Notes: generated by a model not told the origin, from the sequence alone. A DNA stretch of 64,000 nucleotides from Roseibium sp. (GCA_017643925.1 JAEPML010000002.1:434001-498000); one strand, 5' to 3'; counted from the first letter of the stretch, positions 37,147 to 46,886 are shown. A program made the numbers and translations.

Positions 37147-37902
37147 ATGGAAATCCTACGCGTCGAGGGTGTGAACAAGTCGTTCGGCGGACTGCGGGCC
37201 CTCAACAATGTGAACTTCTCCGTCGAGGAGGGTACGGTTCACGCCATCATCGGCCCTAATGGTGCCGGCAAGTCGACCTTTCTGAACTGCATGATCGGCC
37301 GACTTGCGCCTGACACGGGAACCGTGATGTTCGGCGACATATCCCTGACGGGCATGAAGCCGCATGAAATCAATCAGATCGGTGTCTCCCGGGTGTTTCA
37401 GACCCCGGAAATCTTCGACGATCTGACCCTGATGGAAAACATCATGATCCCGGCCTTGGCCAAGAGAGACGGCGAGTTCGCGCTTCATGCCTTCGCCCGG
37501 GTCGATCTGGACGCTGAAATCCGCGACAAGGCCATGCATATGCTTGAAGATGTTGGTCTGGCGGAAAAGCGCGACACCACTGCCAGCTCATTGTCACGCG
37601 GCGACAAACGCCGGCTTGAGCTTGCCATGTGTCTGTCACAGGATCCGAAACTTCTCCTGCTCGACGAGCCGACAGCGGGCATGTCGCGGGCAGATACAAA
37701 CAACACCATCGATCTTTTGAAACGGATCGGTGACCGGGGCATCACCAAGGTTGTCATCGAGCACGACATGCATGTGGTGTTTTCTCTGGCGGAGAAAGTC
37801 ACGGTTCTTGCACAGGGAACGATTATTGCCGAAGGGAAACCGGAAGACATCAAGGGCGACCCGCGCGTGCAGGAAGCCTATCTCGGAGGAGCGCATCTGT
37901 GA
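37147..37902 (+). CDS. Liv-type ABC transporter ATP-binding protein, LivG family
   Basis: A 251-residue ATPase. Walker A is GPNGAGKST, Walker B LLLLDEP, and the H-loop IEHDMHVVF. The signature motif is LSRGDKRRLELA rather than the usual LSxGQQRRLEIA; the remaining catalytic residues look intact. The stop overlaps the GTG start of the LivF gene by three bases. It powers uptake with the LivF-type partner. Confidence 0.92.
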   Translation: MEILRVEGVNKSFGGLRALNNVNFSVEEGTVHAIIGPNGAGKSTFLNCMIGRLAPDTGTVMFGDISLTGMKPHEINQIGVSRVFQTPEIFDDLTLMENIMIPALAKRDGEFALHAFARVDLDAEIRDKAMHMLEDVGLAEKRDTTASSLSRGDKRRLELAMCLSQDPKLLLLDEPTAGMSRADTNNTIDLLKRIGDRGITKVVIEHDMHVVFSLAEKVTVLAQGTIIAEGKPEDIKGDPRVQEAYLGGAHL

Positions 37903-38678
37903 CCCTACTTGACGATCAATTTGCCGGGAAACAGGCCCCTGGTATCCGGCCGAAAAAAGCGACCGGCGCCGCTCCGGCCTATTTCTCCGCCTGGGATTTG
38001 CACTCCTACTATGGTGAGAGCTACATCGTTCAGGGCGTCAGCTTCGACGTTCGTGAAGGTGAAATCCTTGCGCTTCTGGGCCGGAATGGCGCAGGCAAGA
38101 CCTCTACCTTGCGCACGATTGCGCGTATGGACGATCCGCAGCTGACACATGGCGAAGTCTGGCTCGACCACCAGCCGCTCCATGACATGCAGAGCTTTCA
38201 GGCCGCACGCAGCGGTGTTGGCCTCGTGCCAGAAGATCGCCGGATCATTCCGGGGCTGACTGTCCAGGAGAACCTTGAACTTTCGCAGATCGCGGAGCCG
38301 AAGGGCTGGTCCATCGAGCGTATCTACGAGCACTTTCCGCGTTTGGCCGAGCGCCGCACGCAGGAAGCGGTCACCATGTCCGGTGGTGAACAGCAGATGC
38401 TGGCCGTGGCCCGTATCCTTGCCCGGGACATCAAGCTGCTTCTCCTCGACGAACCCTATGAAGGTCTGGCGCCTGTCATCGTTCAGGAAATCGAACGCAT
38501 TCTGGAAGGCGTCAAGGAACTTGGCATGACGACGATCATTGTCGAGCAGAACGCCATTGCCGCGTTGCATCTGGCCGACAGGGCGGTGATCCTCGACATG
38601 GGTGAGGTCGTTTTCGACGGCTCTGCCCAGGAGGTTCTCGACAACGCGGAACTTCGCCAGGAATATCTGGCGATCTGA
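37899..38678 (+). CDS. Liv-type ABC transporter ATP-binding protein, LivF family
   Basis: A 259-residue ATPase starting with GTG inside the end of the LivG gene, with GGAGGA upstream. It has Walker A GRNGAGKTS, signature MSGGEQQMLAVARIL, Walker B LLLLDEP and H-loop IVEQNAIAAL. The first 25 residues before YFSAWDLHSYYGES are an N-terminal extension compared with E. coli LivF. An intrinsic terminator follows. Confidence 0.93.
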   Translation: MTLLDDQFAGKQAPGIRPKKATGAAPAYFSAWDLHSYYGESYIVQGVSFDVREGEILALLGRNGAGKTSTLRTIARMDDPQLTHGEVWLDHQPLHDMQSFQAARSGVGLVPEDRRIIPGLTVQENLELSQIAEPKGWSIERIYEHFPRLAERRTQEAVTMSGGEQQMLAVARILARDIKLLLLDEPYEGLAPVIVQEIERILEGVKELGMTTIIVEQNAIAALHLADRAVILDMGEVVFDGSAQEVLDNAELRQEYLAI

Positions 38679-38702
38679 TCGTTGAGATCCGAAAAATCAA
38701 GG

Positions 38703-38729
38703 GGCTGGCGCCATTGCGCCGGCCTTTTT
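38703..38729 (+). terminator. Rho-independent terminator of the ABC transporter operon
   Basis: A 9-bp stem (GGCTGGCGC / GCGCCGGCC, one G-T pair) with loop CATT is followed directly by TTTTT. It lies 25 bases after the LivF stop codon. Confidence 0.85.
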
Positions 38730-38825
38730 CGTGCCTGAGATTCGGACAGCTCGTGTTGCGCACAATCTCGACGGCAGCTTATAGTTTCAACCCTGACTCG
38801 TTTCCCCTGAGACCGGCGGTGCGTC

Positions 38826-39926
38826 TTGAAGACCTTGAAATCTGAGCTGCCCAGTCTCGTTGGGTTCCTTGTATTTGCGGCTTTCACCTTTGCCGGTGAT
38901 GTGTTGAAGCCGGAAGCTGTCGGTATCGCGCCGTCACTGCTGCTTTTGGCCATCATCTTCGCAACAGTTATGTGGTGCGCCTTCTCGGTTGTTCGCCATG
39001 CCGAATGTCTGGCCACAATCTTTGGAGAACCCTTTGGCACGCTGATCCTGACCCTGGCCGTGATCGGTATCGAGGTCGCTTTGATCGTCGCCATCATGTT
39101 GTCCGGCGACGCTGCACCAACGATGGCGCGAGACACGATGTTCTCGGTCGTCATGATCGTCCTGAACGGCTTGATCGGATTGTGTCTGCTCGCAGGTGGT
39201 CTCCGACACAAGAACCAGACCTATAATCTCCAGGGTGCACAGGCCTTCCTGTCCATTCTTGTTCCGCTCGCCATTTTCGCGCTCGTCCTGCCCAGGGTGA
39301 CCCATTCTGCGCCGGGCGGAGAACTTTCGCCATTGCAGGCGGCGTTCGAGGTGGTGATGTCGATCCTTCTTTATGGTGTGTTTCTCGCGGTCCAGACCGT
39401 GACCCACAGCGACATTTTCCGGCAGCCAGACGCCGTTGAAGGCGATGACGATCATCATCATGTCGTCGTGCGATCCATCCCGTTTCACGTCGTCGGCCTG
39501 TTTGGGGCCTTGCTGCCGATTATTCTCCTTTCGAAGAAGCTGGCGCTTTACGTTGAATTCGGCATCGGCGGCCTTGGGGCGCCGCTGGCATTGAGTGGAT
39601 TTATCGTCGCCGCCCTGGTTCTCATGCCGGAGGGGCTGAGCGCACTTCAGGCCGCGCGTGAGAACAAGCTTCAGCGTGCCGTCAATATCTGTCTCGGTTC
39701 TGCCGTCGCAACCATCGGTCTGACGGTGCCTGCCGTCTTGCTCGTTGGCTGGATAACCGGTCTCAGGATCGAGCTTGGCCTTGAACTGGCTGACATCATA
39801 TTGCTTGTGCTGACCCTCTTCGTCAGCCTGCTGACCTTTGGGTCGAGGACCACCAACTACATGCAGGGCGCGGTGCATCTGGCTCTCTTTGCCGCATATG
39901 TGATGATGATCTTCGATCTGTCCTGA
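38826..39926 (+). CDS. chaA: Ca2+/H+ antiporter (CaCA superfamily, ChaA-like)
   Basis: A 366-residue inner-membrane antiporter with ten or eleven helices that would export Ca2+ (or Na+/K+) in exchange for protons. The two alpha-repeat motifs are visible: GEPFGTLILTLAVIGIEV near residue 62 and VLMPEGLSALQAA near 265. The middle loop is acidic and His-rich (EGDDDHHHVVV), as in several members. The start appears to be TTG at 38826, since no ATG or GTG lies in frame nearby. Confidence 0.9.
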   Translation: MKTLKSELPSLVGFLVFAAFTFAGDVLKPEAVGIAPSLLLLAIIFATVMWCAFSVVRHAECLATIFGEPFGTLILTLAVIGIEVALIVAIMLSGDAAPTMARDTMFSVVMIVLNGLIGLCLLAGGLRHKNQTYNLQGAQAFLSILVPLAIFALVLPRVTHSAPGGELSPLQAAFEVVMSILLYGVFLAVQTVTHSDIFRQPDAVEGDDDHHHVVVRSIPFHVVGLFGALLPIILLSKKLALYVEFGIGGLGAPLALSGFIVAALVLMPEGLSALQAARENKLQRAVNICLGSAVATIGLTVPAVLLVGWITGLRIELGLELADIILLVLTLFVSLLTFGSRTTNYMQGAVHLALFAAYVMMIFDLS

Positions 39927-40028
39927 ATTGCCGGCGGGAAATATCATTCGCGGGACAGGAGGTCCTTGGTCTGTGCAGGCGAATATGATTTGGTGCCACG
40001 ATCTTTTATCCGAACCTGATGGCTTCCC

Positions 40029-40970
40029 ATGCTGCTCCTGTCTGAAGAACAAACGCGCGACGCACTGCCTTTTCCCGACCTGATTGATGCCCTTGATGAG
40101 ATGTTTCGCACCGGCTGCACAATGCCGAAACGACATCATCACGACATGGAGGTTCCCGGGGAACCCGACGCGACCATGCTGCTCATGCCGGCCTGGCTGC
40201 CAGGACAGTTTGTCGGGGTGAAAGTCGTCAATGTCATGCCGGGGAACTCGGACCGGAACCTGCCGGCAGTGGCCGCGCAATATCTTCTTTCCGATGGGAA
40301 AACCGGTGAAATGCTTGCACTCGTGGACGGAGGAGAACTGACTGCCAGACGGACTGCGGCTGCGTCGGCGCTTGCGGCGCGCTATCTTGCCCGCGAAGAT
40401 GCACGGCATCTGCTCGTTCTGGGCAGCGGCAGGGTGGCGGAGAACCTCGTTTCTGCTCACCGGGCGGTTCGACCGATCGACCAGGTCACGGTCTGGGGAC
40501 GTTCCCGGCAAAGCGCGGAAAAGCTGGCTTCGAAACTCCCCCAGGACACCCTGAATGTCGAATTAGCCGAAGACCTGGACAGCGCGTTGGCGGTTGCCGA
40601 CATCATCAGCGCGGCGACCTTGTCTTCCACGCCGCTCGTCAAGGGAGATCTTCTGAAGCCCGGAGCGCATGTCGATCTTGTTGGCGCATTCAAACCGACC
40701 ATGCGCGAAAGCGACGACTTGCTTGCGCGGCGCGCCGAGATTTTCGTCGACACACGGGAAGGGTGCCTGTCCGAGGGCGGAGACATCGTTCAACCACTGC
40801 AGTCAGGCGTCATATCGCCGGACGATGTGCGCGCGGACCTCTTTGATCTGGCGCGCGATCTTCATTCCGGACGCAGTTCAGAAGAGGCGGTGACGATGTT
40901 CAAGTCGGTCGGAGCGGCGCTTGAAGACCTTGCCGGGGCGATGCTTGCTTACAGGAACGTGACAGACTAA
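40029..40970 (+). CDS. Ornithine cyclodeaminase / mu-crystallin family protein
   Basis: A 313-residue NAD(P)-dependent enzyme of the OCD/mu-crystallin family. GVKVVNVMPGN, GGELTARRTAAASALAARYLA and the Rossmann motif LVLGSGRVAENLV mark the substrate and cofactor sites. Members deaminate ornithine to proline or reduce cyclic ketimines or act as alanine dehydrogenase; the choice cannot be made here. It is 102 bases after chaA and convergent with the GNAT gene. Confidence 0.9.
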   Translation: MLLLSEEQTRDALPFPDLIDALDEMFRTGCTMPKRHHHDMEVPGEPDATMLLMPAWLPGQFVGVKVVNVMPGNSDRNLPAVAAQYLLSDGKTGEMLALVDGGELTARRTAAASALAARYLAREDARHLLVLGSGRVAENLVSAHRAVRPIDQVTVWGRSRQSAEKLASKLPQDTLNVELAEDLDSALAVADIISAATLSSTPLVKGDLLKPGAHVDLVGAFKPTMRESDDLLARRAEIFVDTREGCLSEGGDIVQPLQSGVISPDDVRADLFDLARDLHSGRSSEEAVTMFKSVGAALEDLAGAMLAYRNVTD

Positions 40971-40975
40971 AGCCT

Positions 40976-41827
40976 TCACCCCAACTCGAAAGTGGTGATG
41001 CCGTATATCTGGTCCAGCGGGAGATCAGGAACGGCACCCCGATACATGCGATAGGTTTCGAACTCGGGTGACAGCTCGTATTTTTCTGCAAGTAACAATG
41101 CAGACGCGTTCGGTTCTGGCGTGTCCAGGATGATGGTCTGTCCCTTGACCTGTCCGGCCAGAGCCCGGAACAGCGTGTCGGCGATGTCCAGCGTGTCGGC
41201 AAAAAGCGGTCCGATCTTGAAGCCTTCATGGCACTTGCGGATGACGCCATAGCCCCGGATGGTTCCGTCGTCCACGAATGCAAACCCGCGTCGTGTCTCA
41301 AGCATGGGAGACGTCCAGAGTTTCAGGAATTCCGTGCGCGGCGCGGGAAAAAACAGCGCGTCATAGTCTCGAATGGAGGGAAACAGTCCCTGACCCAGCG
41401 GAGCAAGCCGCGGATCCATTGGCGTGTCGCACAAAGACAGGCCGGTATTGCGAATATTGCGGTAGATCGACTTGAAACCGTGTTCGGCGTAGCTTGCCGT
41501 TTGTTCGTTGACCGCATCCAGTCCCAGAAGGCGGGATCCGAGATATTTCAAGGCATGGTCCCAGATCTGATGCCCATAGCCTCGGGTTCTGAATTCGCGC
41601 TTGCAGATATAGAGCCCGATAAATCCGAAACTGTCGCCGTAACGGACGGCCGATATCACGTTGATCAGCTTGCCGTCGATTTCCCCGACAAAGAAACCTG
41701 TCGGGTCGGCGGCATGGAAGGCCGGGCCGTCTTCAAGGCCGGGATTCCAGCCTTCTTCCATTGCCATGTTGAGGGGGACATGAACTTCATCTTCGCGAAG
41801 ATGACGGAAGGAAAGAGTTTTGGACAT
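40976..41827 (-). CDS. GNAT family N-acetyltransferase (two-domain)
   Basis: A 283-residue protein. The acetyl-CoA-binding pattern CKREFRTRGYGHQIWDHAL occupies about residues 80-100, and a second, C-terminal domain (RGFAFVDDGTIRGYGVIRKC) resembles the YitH/GNAT_18 arrangement. The ATG at 41827 gives MSKTLSFRHLREDE directly before the first strand; the frame continues to 41977 without support. The acceptor substrate is unknown. Confidence 0.85.
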   Translation of the reverse strand: MSKTLSFRHLREDEVHVPLNMAMEEGWNPGLEDGPAFHAADPTGFFVGEIDGKLINVISAVRYGDSFGFIGLYICKREFRTRGYGHQIWDHALKYLGSRLLGLDAVNEQTASYAEHGFKSIYRNIRNTGLSLCDTPMDPRLAPLGQGLFPSIRDYDALFFPAPRTEFLKLWTSPMLETRRGFAFVDDGTIRGYGVIRKCHEGFKIGPLFADTLDIADTLFRALAGQVKGQTIILDTPEPNASALLLAEKYELSPEFETYRMYRGAVPDLPLDQIYGITTFELG

Positions 41828-42116
41828 GTGAACCCCGATTTCGAGCAAACTGAGCCTCTGTCCGAAGCCTAAATCGACTCGCCCGGATTTGAAAACTCTT
41901 CCTTGGCACACGTATCCGTGGACGGAATTGCGGATCCAATTCGACCTGACCCGGTGTGACTTGCGTCCTGTCCGCAACTGTGCATGACTTTAGGGAAGTT
42001 TTCAAAACGTTGATGATTGAAAAATGGTGCGCAGTTCGGTGTGCTTGTGAGTTTTGTCACAGACGGAATATTTCCAGGACGTAAGAGTGTTGTGCAGTTA
42101 GAGCACTGAGGTCGCT

Positions 42117-44828
42117 ATGAAAAAGCTGGAGGTCAGACCGTTGGCCAAACCAAAGACGCAAATCGGACAAAGCGTTCACAATGGCCGAAAGTTGTCCCGG
42201 TTTGCGCGGGCCGGCTTGATCGCGGCACCGCTAGGATTTGGCCTGATCATAACGCCTGCAACTGCGTCCGCCTCCGAAGACGGGCGCCGTGTTGCTCTGG
42301 TGATCGGCAATCAGGACTACAAGTATGTTGAGCCGCTCGAAAACCCGTTGAATGACACGAAGGAAATCACGCGGGTTCTTCAAGAATCCGACTTTGATGT
42401 CACCGTCGGAACAAACCTGACAAAGAAGGAGCTTGAACAGGTCGTTCGGCGGTTTCTGCGCGAATTGAACGAGGGTGACACGGCCCTGTTCTATTATTCA
42501 GGTCACGCGCTTCAGGTGGGCGAATCCAACTTCATTCTGCCGGTAGATGCCAAGCTCGCCTCGCAATATGACCTCGAGTTCGAGAGCCTGAAGGTGTCCC
42601 ATCTGCTGGATTACATGAAGGCCGCTTCGAGCCTGCAGATCGTGATGCTGGACGCTTGCCGCGACAACCCCTTCGAGATCGGCAAACTGTTTTACGGTGA
42701 GGAAGAATACGCGCTCGGGAAAACCCGCGGCTTGCGGCGCATTCCGAACAAGCTTGGCGCTTTCATTTCCTATGCCACGCGCCCCGGCCAGGTCGCTTAT
42801 GACGGCGAAGGTCCGATGAGCCCGTTCACGTCCTCGGTCGTCAGCAATGCTTTGGCGCCTTCGCTTGAGATCAAGGATCTCATGACCAAGGTGCGTGACG
42901 AAGTCGTGCGCAAGACCGGCGGACAGCAGATCCCTTACGAGGATTCCACGCTTGTCACGAACTTCTACTTCGTGCCGCCAAAGCCGGAGCCCATCGTGAC
43001 TGCCCATCACCGGGTCAGCGTGCCGGTCGATGCCACATCCTTTTCGCTCTCGATCCCCGAACCTGTACAACCCGAGGGAGGCGTCCTGCAGGTTACACTG
43101 AACCTGTCTCCGGAAAAGGGAGAGCTGAAGTTGCCGGACGGTCGTACGATCTCCGAGGGTGACACCTTGCAGGTTGGTGAACTGGCCAGTCTCGAATTCG
43201 TTCCCAGGGGTGCCAGTGCCGGTGATGTCGAGCTGATCGGCTATGACGTAACCGATCAGTGGGGCGGGTCAGCCTCCGCCATCGCATCCGTCACGATTGC
43301 CCAGTCCGAAACCCCGGTGGTAGAAGAAGATCCTGCAGAAGAGCAGGCGCTTCAGCTGGCGAAACTCAGGTCCTGGCTTTCGCAGGCGGCATCGGGTGCA
43401 GTCGAGGCAAATATCGGCGTCGGCCCGGTTGCAGTCTATCCCGCGGCGCCCACGGATGGCCTTCCGGCGACGAGCGATTGGGTCAAGGTCAAATCAACAG
43501 ACGGCGACCTCCAACTTGCGTCCGATGGCCGGGTTCTCCAGGAGGGAGACCGCTTTCCCATCGCGGCGCTCGGAAGCCTGACCGTTCGGCCGCAAATTGG
43601 CAGTGAAACAAAGGCCGGGCAGTTTTCACTCGAATTGCCAGCTACAGCCGACATGCCTGCTGAAACCTTGACACAGGTCGTTCAGCCACGCGTAACCCAG
43701 TGCGATCAACTCGCGACTCAGCCTTTCGACCTGCAGGCGGTGACGGAAGGCCGGTTGGCCAACGATCTTGATACGGCCGCCGTTGACAAGGCCTGCGCCG
43801 AAGCGATGGCGCAATATCCCGATATCGGGCGATTTGTTTTCCAGCGCGGTCGCGGGACCTTTGCCGCCGGCGATCTTGAACAGACAGCCAAGCTTTTTGA
43901 GCAGGCCTATCAGATGGGGCACGTACGGGCGGGCTATGTGTTGGGTCGCCTTCACTATCTAGGGGCAGGAATTGATCGCGATCGCGAAAAAGCAGTCGAG
44001 CTTTACAAGAAAGCGGCTGAACGCGGCGACGCTTATGCAATGCACTCGCTGGGTATGGCAGAAATCAAGGGTGAAGGTACACCCAAGGATGAGGAAGCGG
44101 GGCTCAAGAAGCTGCTACAATCGGTTGAGGCGGGCCATACCTTTTCGTTCAACGCCATCGGTGATTTCTACCTTCGCGGAGGCCCTCTGGACGAAGACGT
44201 ACAAAGAGCAGTCTACTACTTCAATCGTTCGGCTGCTCGGAACGACATCTACGGCTTCCAGAACATGGGTGTTCTTTTCCGGGAAGGCAAAGGCGTACCG
44301 CAAGACTATGGTGCAGCCTTGGGTTGGTTTATGAAGGCGCATGAAGGCGGGCACCCATCTGCAGGAACAGCGATCGGACTTCTCTACTTCAACGGCCAGG
44401 GTGTCGACAAAAGTGCTGATGAGGCAACGAAGTGGTTCCGTGCAAGCGCACATCGCGGTGACCCCTGGGGCGCCTATAACACTGCATTCATGCTCGGGAA
44501 ACAGTCGGGAGACACTGCGGCACGTGATCGCGCGAGAATGCTGGCCATGGCGGTGGCTGTAGAACCGTCCTCGCAAGCAGCCGAGAAGGCGACGGAAAGC
44601 CTGCAAAAGACATCCAGAACCGTCAAGGCCAAGGTATTGCAACAGGCATTGTCGGATCTTGGATTCAATCCGGGACCTGTTGACGGTCAGCCCGGGCGCA
44701 AGACGCAACAGGCTCTCGCGGAATTCTTTACGTCTACCGGCCGGGAACCAGTCAAGGGTGACGACGCCCTTGTCTCGCTGGTCAAGCACCAATGGGAAAA
44801 GACCCGGCCAAGATACGATCTGTTTTAG
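42117..44828 (+). CDS. Caspase-fold peptidase with Sel1 repeats and peptidoglycan-binding domain
   Basis: A 903-residue exported or membrane-tethered protein. A hydrophobic segment at about 32-50 is followed by a C14-type caspase domain (58-293): RRVALVIGNQDY, catalytic His130 in YYSGHALQ, catalytic Cys181 in MLDACRDNPF. Residues about 300-530 are Pro/Glu-rich with Ig-like pieces. At least five Sel1-type repeats fill about 575-795 (AGYVLGRLHYLGAGIDRDREKA and successors). A PG-binding-1-like fold (VLQQALSDLGFNPGPVDGQPG) ends the protein. It probably cleaves proteins in the periplasm near the wall. The lipoprotein gene follows after 14 bases. Confidence 0.85.
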   Translation: MKKLEVRPLAKPKTQIGQSVHNGRKLSRFARAGLIAAPLGFGLIITPATASASEDGRRVALVIGNQDYKYVEPLENPLNDTKEITRVLQESDFDVTVGTNLTKKELEQVVRRFLRELNEGDTALFYYSGHALQVGESNFILPVDAKLASQYDLEFESLKVSHLLDYMKAASSLQIVMLDACRDNPFEIGKLFYGEEEYALGKTRGLRRIPNKLGAFISYATRPGQVAYDGEGPMSPFTSSVVSNALAPSLEIKDLMTKVRDEVVRKTGGQQIPYEDSTLVTNFYFVPPKPEPIVTAHHRVSVPVDATSFSLSIPEPVQPEGGVLQVTLNLSPEKGELKLPDGRTISEGDTLQVGELASLEFVPRGASAGDVELIGYDVTDQWGGSASAIASVTIAQSETPVVEEDPAEEQALQLAKLRSWLSQAASGAVEANIGVGPVAVYPAAPTDGLPATSDWVKVKSTDGDLQLASDGRVLQEGDRFPIAALGSLTVRPQIGSETKAGQFSLELPATADMPAETLTQVVQPRVTQCDQLATQPFDLQAVTEGRLANDLDTAAVDKACAEAMAQYPDIGRFVFQRGRGTFAAGDLEQTAKLFEQAYQMGHVRAGYVLGRLHYLGAGIDRDREKAVELYKKAAERGDAYAMHSLGMAEIKGEGTPKDEEAGLKKLLQSVEAGHTFSFNAIGDFYLRGGPLDEDVQRAVYYFNRSAARNDIYGFQNMGVLFREGKGVPQDYGAALGWFMKAHEGGHPSAGTAIGLLYFNGQGVDKSADEATKWFRASAHRGDPWGAYNTAFMLGKQSGDTAARDRARMLAMAVAVEPSSQAAEKATESLQKTSRTVKAKVLQQALSDLGFNPGPVDGQPGRKTQQALAEFFTSTGREPVKGDDALVSLVKHQWEKTRPRYDLF

Positions 44829-44842
44829 GAATAAGGAGAAAC

Positions 44843-45079
44843 ATGATGAATTTCTTGAAATACATTGCGCCCGCTATCGCCATGTTGGCGTTGGTACTGG
44901 CGGGCTGCCAGACGCAGTCCTCACCGCAACCTGCACCCGCTGCGAAGACCAAGACCCAGCCTGCGGCCTCCCGACCGGCTGACCCGATCAGGGATACCAC
45001 CAACGAAAACAGGGACAGCGACAGCGGTGGTGGCAGCGAAAGCCCAGGAGGTGGTGGAAGCGGTGGCTGGTCTGGATAA
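44843..45079 (+). CDS. Small Gly/Ser-rich lipoprotein
   Basis: A 78-residue product: signal peptide with lipobox LVLAGC (Cys at about residue 22), then a Pro/Ala/Gln-rich segment and a tail of Asp/Ser/Gly ending GGGGSGGWSG. AAGGAG lies five bases before the ATG at 44843; an in-frame ATG at 44792 inside the preceding gene is not needed. It sits between two caspase-fold genes with short gaps and is probably in one operon. It may be an adaptor or a substrate of those proteases, but no function is recognisable. Confidence 0.75.
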   Translation: MMNFLKYIAPAIAMLALVLAGCQTQSSPQPAPAAKTKTQPAASRPADPIRDTTNENRDSDSGGGSESPGGGGSGGWSG

Positions 45080-45099
45080 CACGGTTATCGTTTCGCACT

Positions 45100-46722
45100 A
45101 TGAGAATACTGTCCATGCATGTCTCAACGAGGCTTTCGAGAGCATTCGCTCAAGCTGCTCTGCTGCTTGTTATGATGACTGCATCGGCGGTTTCTGGTGA
45201 ATGGCGCGCATTGGTCATCGGGGTTGATGCCTATGAGCATGTATCACCACTGAAAGGTGCTGTGAACGACGCCAGGGACATCGCCCAAACGCTCACCGCA
45301 GCAGGTGTCAGTGATCTGACCACTCTCTATGATGCAGACGCTTCCCGCCAGGCCATACTGGACGCCTGGCAGAACCTTGTCGCCCGCTCGTCTTCAGGTG
45401 ATGTTCTTGTTTTGTCCTATGCTGGTCACGGGGCACAGGAAGAGGAGTGGGTGAAAGGCTCGGAAGCAGACGGCTTCGATGAGGTGTTCCTGCTCGCCGG
45501 CTTCAATGTCACTGCACCGGGCAATGGTGAACGTCTCCGTGATGACGACATTGCGGCCATGCTGCGTGCAGCCGGAGACCGCAGCGTGCTCGTGCTCGCT
45601 GACAGCTGCCACTCCGGAACCATGACCCGATCCGTGGACCCGCGCATCACCCGGCTGGGAACGCGCCTGGTAGGGCTGCCGCCTTTCGAAAATGATGTCC
45701 TTCGGGACGCGGATCTGCATCCGGTGCTCTCGAAGAAGGATGGTACTTCGGAAGACCTGCAGCAATTTGCAAATGTCGTCTATGTCGGGGCCACGGTGGA
45801 CGGACAGGTCATTCCTGAGTTGATGATCGCCGGAGAGCCAAGGGGGGCCTTGAGCTGGTCCTTCGCCCGTGGGGTCGAAGGACGTGCAGATCTTGACAGG
45901 GACGGCGGGATCTCAATGTCGGAGCTCAGTTATTTCCTGCAGGAAACTGTCCGGGTGGCGACGGAGGGACGCCAGACGCCCAGCCTGACCATCGGCGGCG
46001 AGACGCGTTCGGCAGTTCTTCCGCGCGTGAATGATAATACCTGGACGAGGGGATCTGAAAGCCTGACCGTGTCGGCAAGTACAGCCGCTGCGCGCCCAGT
46101 CCTGGAGCAGCTGTCAATCAAGCATTCGGGCCGATTGAGTGTTGTTGAAACGCAGAGCGCCGATCTGTTCTGGGATGTCGAGGCAGGGGACGTTCTCACC
46201 AAGTTTGGTGATATCGTACTGAGAAAGGACGCTCGCACCGCTGATCACTTGGCAGACGTGGTCACGAAATGGGTCTTTCTGTCCGATCTCTACACCCTGT
46301 CCAGAGACATAATCCCCGTAGAGGGGACAGTTCAGCCGGCGGTCGGCCATATACGGGAGGGTTCCCCCCTCAAGGTGGGACTGCGCTCGGAACGAGATGG
46401 CTTCATGACGGTCTTTGCCCTGGAGGCGGATGGAACCCTGCGCCTGTTGGCACCTGATCGGAAGGCTGACCCTCTGGGAAAGGACACCACGTTGCAGGCT
46501 GATGAGGTTTACGCCCTGAACCTTCGGGCTGCGCTTCCCTTTGGTGCGGATCACATTGTTCTGGTGCAATCGGTGAAACCGATGCCCAAGCTTGTCACAG
46601 TGCTGTCCGCATTGGACGGGCAGCCGCTTGACCACAGTCTTTCGGGGAACCTCTTGAAGCTGATTGGAGAGTCGGCAGACGGAATAGGGATCACGGGCGT
46701 CTATACCGAGCCAGCTGGATAG
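45100..46722 (+). CDS. Caspase-fold peptidase with C-terminal DUF4384-like domain
   Basis: A 540-residue secreted protein. A signal peptide (to about residue 33) precedes a C14 domain: WRALVIGVDAYEHV, catalytic His110 in SYAGHGAQ and Cys170 in LADSCHSGT. A Ca-loop-like LDRDGGISMSEL follows near residue 270. About 345-400 looks PDZ-like (VEAGDVLTKFGDIVLRKD), and 420-500 (LKVGLRSERDGFMTVFALEADG) resembles DUF4384, often found with bacterial caspases. ATG at 45115 is an alternative start. It differs strongly from the caspase at 42117 outside the core. Confidence 0.83.
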   Translation: MRILSMHVSTRLSRAFAQAALLLVMMTASAVSGEWRALVIGVDAYEHVSPLKGAVNDARDIAQTLTAAGVSDLTTLYDADASRQAILDAWQNLVARSSSGDVLVLSYAGHGAQEEEWVKGSEADGFDEVFLLAGFNVTAPGNGERLRDDDIAAMLRAAGDRSVLVLADSCHSGTMTRSVDPRITRLGTRLVGLPPFENDVLRDADLHPVLSKKDGTSEDLQQFANVVYVGATVDGQVIPELMIAGEPRGALSWSFARGVEGRADLDRDGGISMSELSYFLQETVRVATEGRQTPSLTIGGETRSAVLPRVNDNTWTRGSESLTVSASTAAARPVLEQLSIKHSGRLSVVETQSADLFWDVEAGDVLTKFGDIVLRKDARTADHLADVVTKWVFLSDLYTLSRDIIPVEGTVQPAVGHIREGSPLKVGLRSERDGFMTVFALEADGTLRLLAPDRKADPLGKDTTLQADEVYALNLRAALPFGADHIVLVQSVKPMPKLVTVLSALDGQPLDHSLSGNLLKLIGESADGIGITGVYTEPAG

Positions 46723-46886
46723 TGGTTCCAACCAACCGCGCGCAATTTAGCCGGTTGCGGAACAAAGCTCTTATATGTGACCATGGCCACATTCATTTCG
46801 CCGTTCTTTGGTACTATTCAGACTATAGAGACAGCGCTGGGCTGGACAACCCGGCCGCTGATGGATCAAAGACTTAGGAGACCGTC

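Noticed and set aside
38934..40511. 525-residue minus-strand ORF
   Set aside because: Runs antisense to the Ca2+/H+ antiporter and the ornithine-cyclodeaminase homologue; its composition (His/Gln/Arg-rich, low complexity) is that of a shadow.
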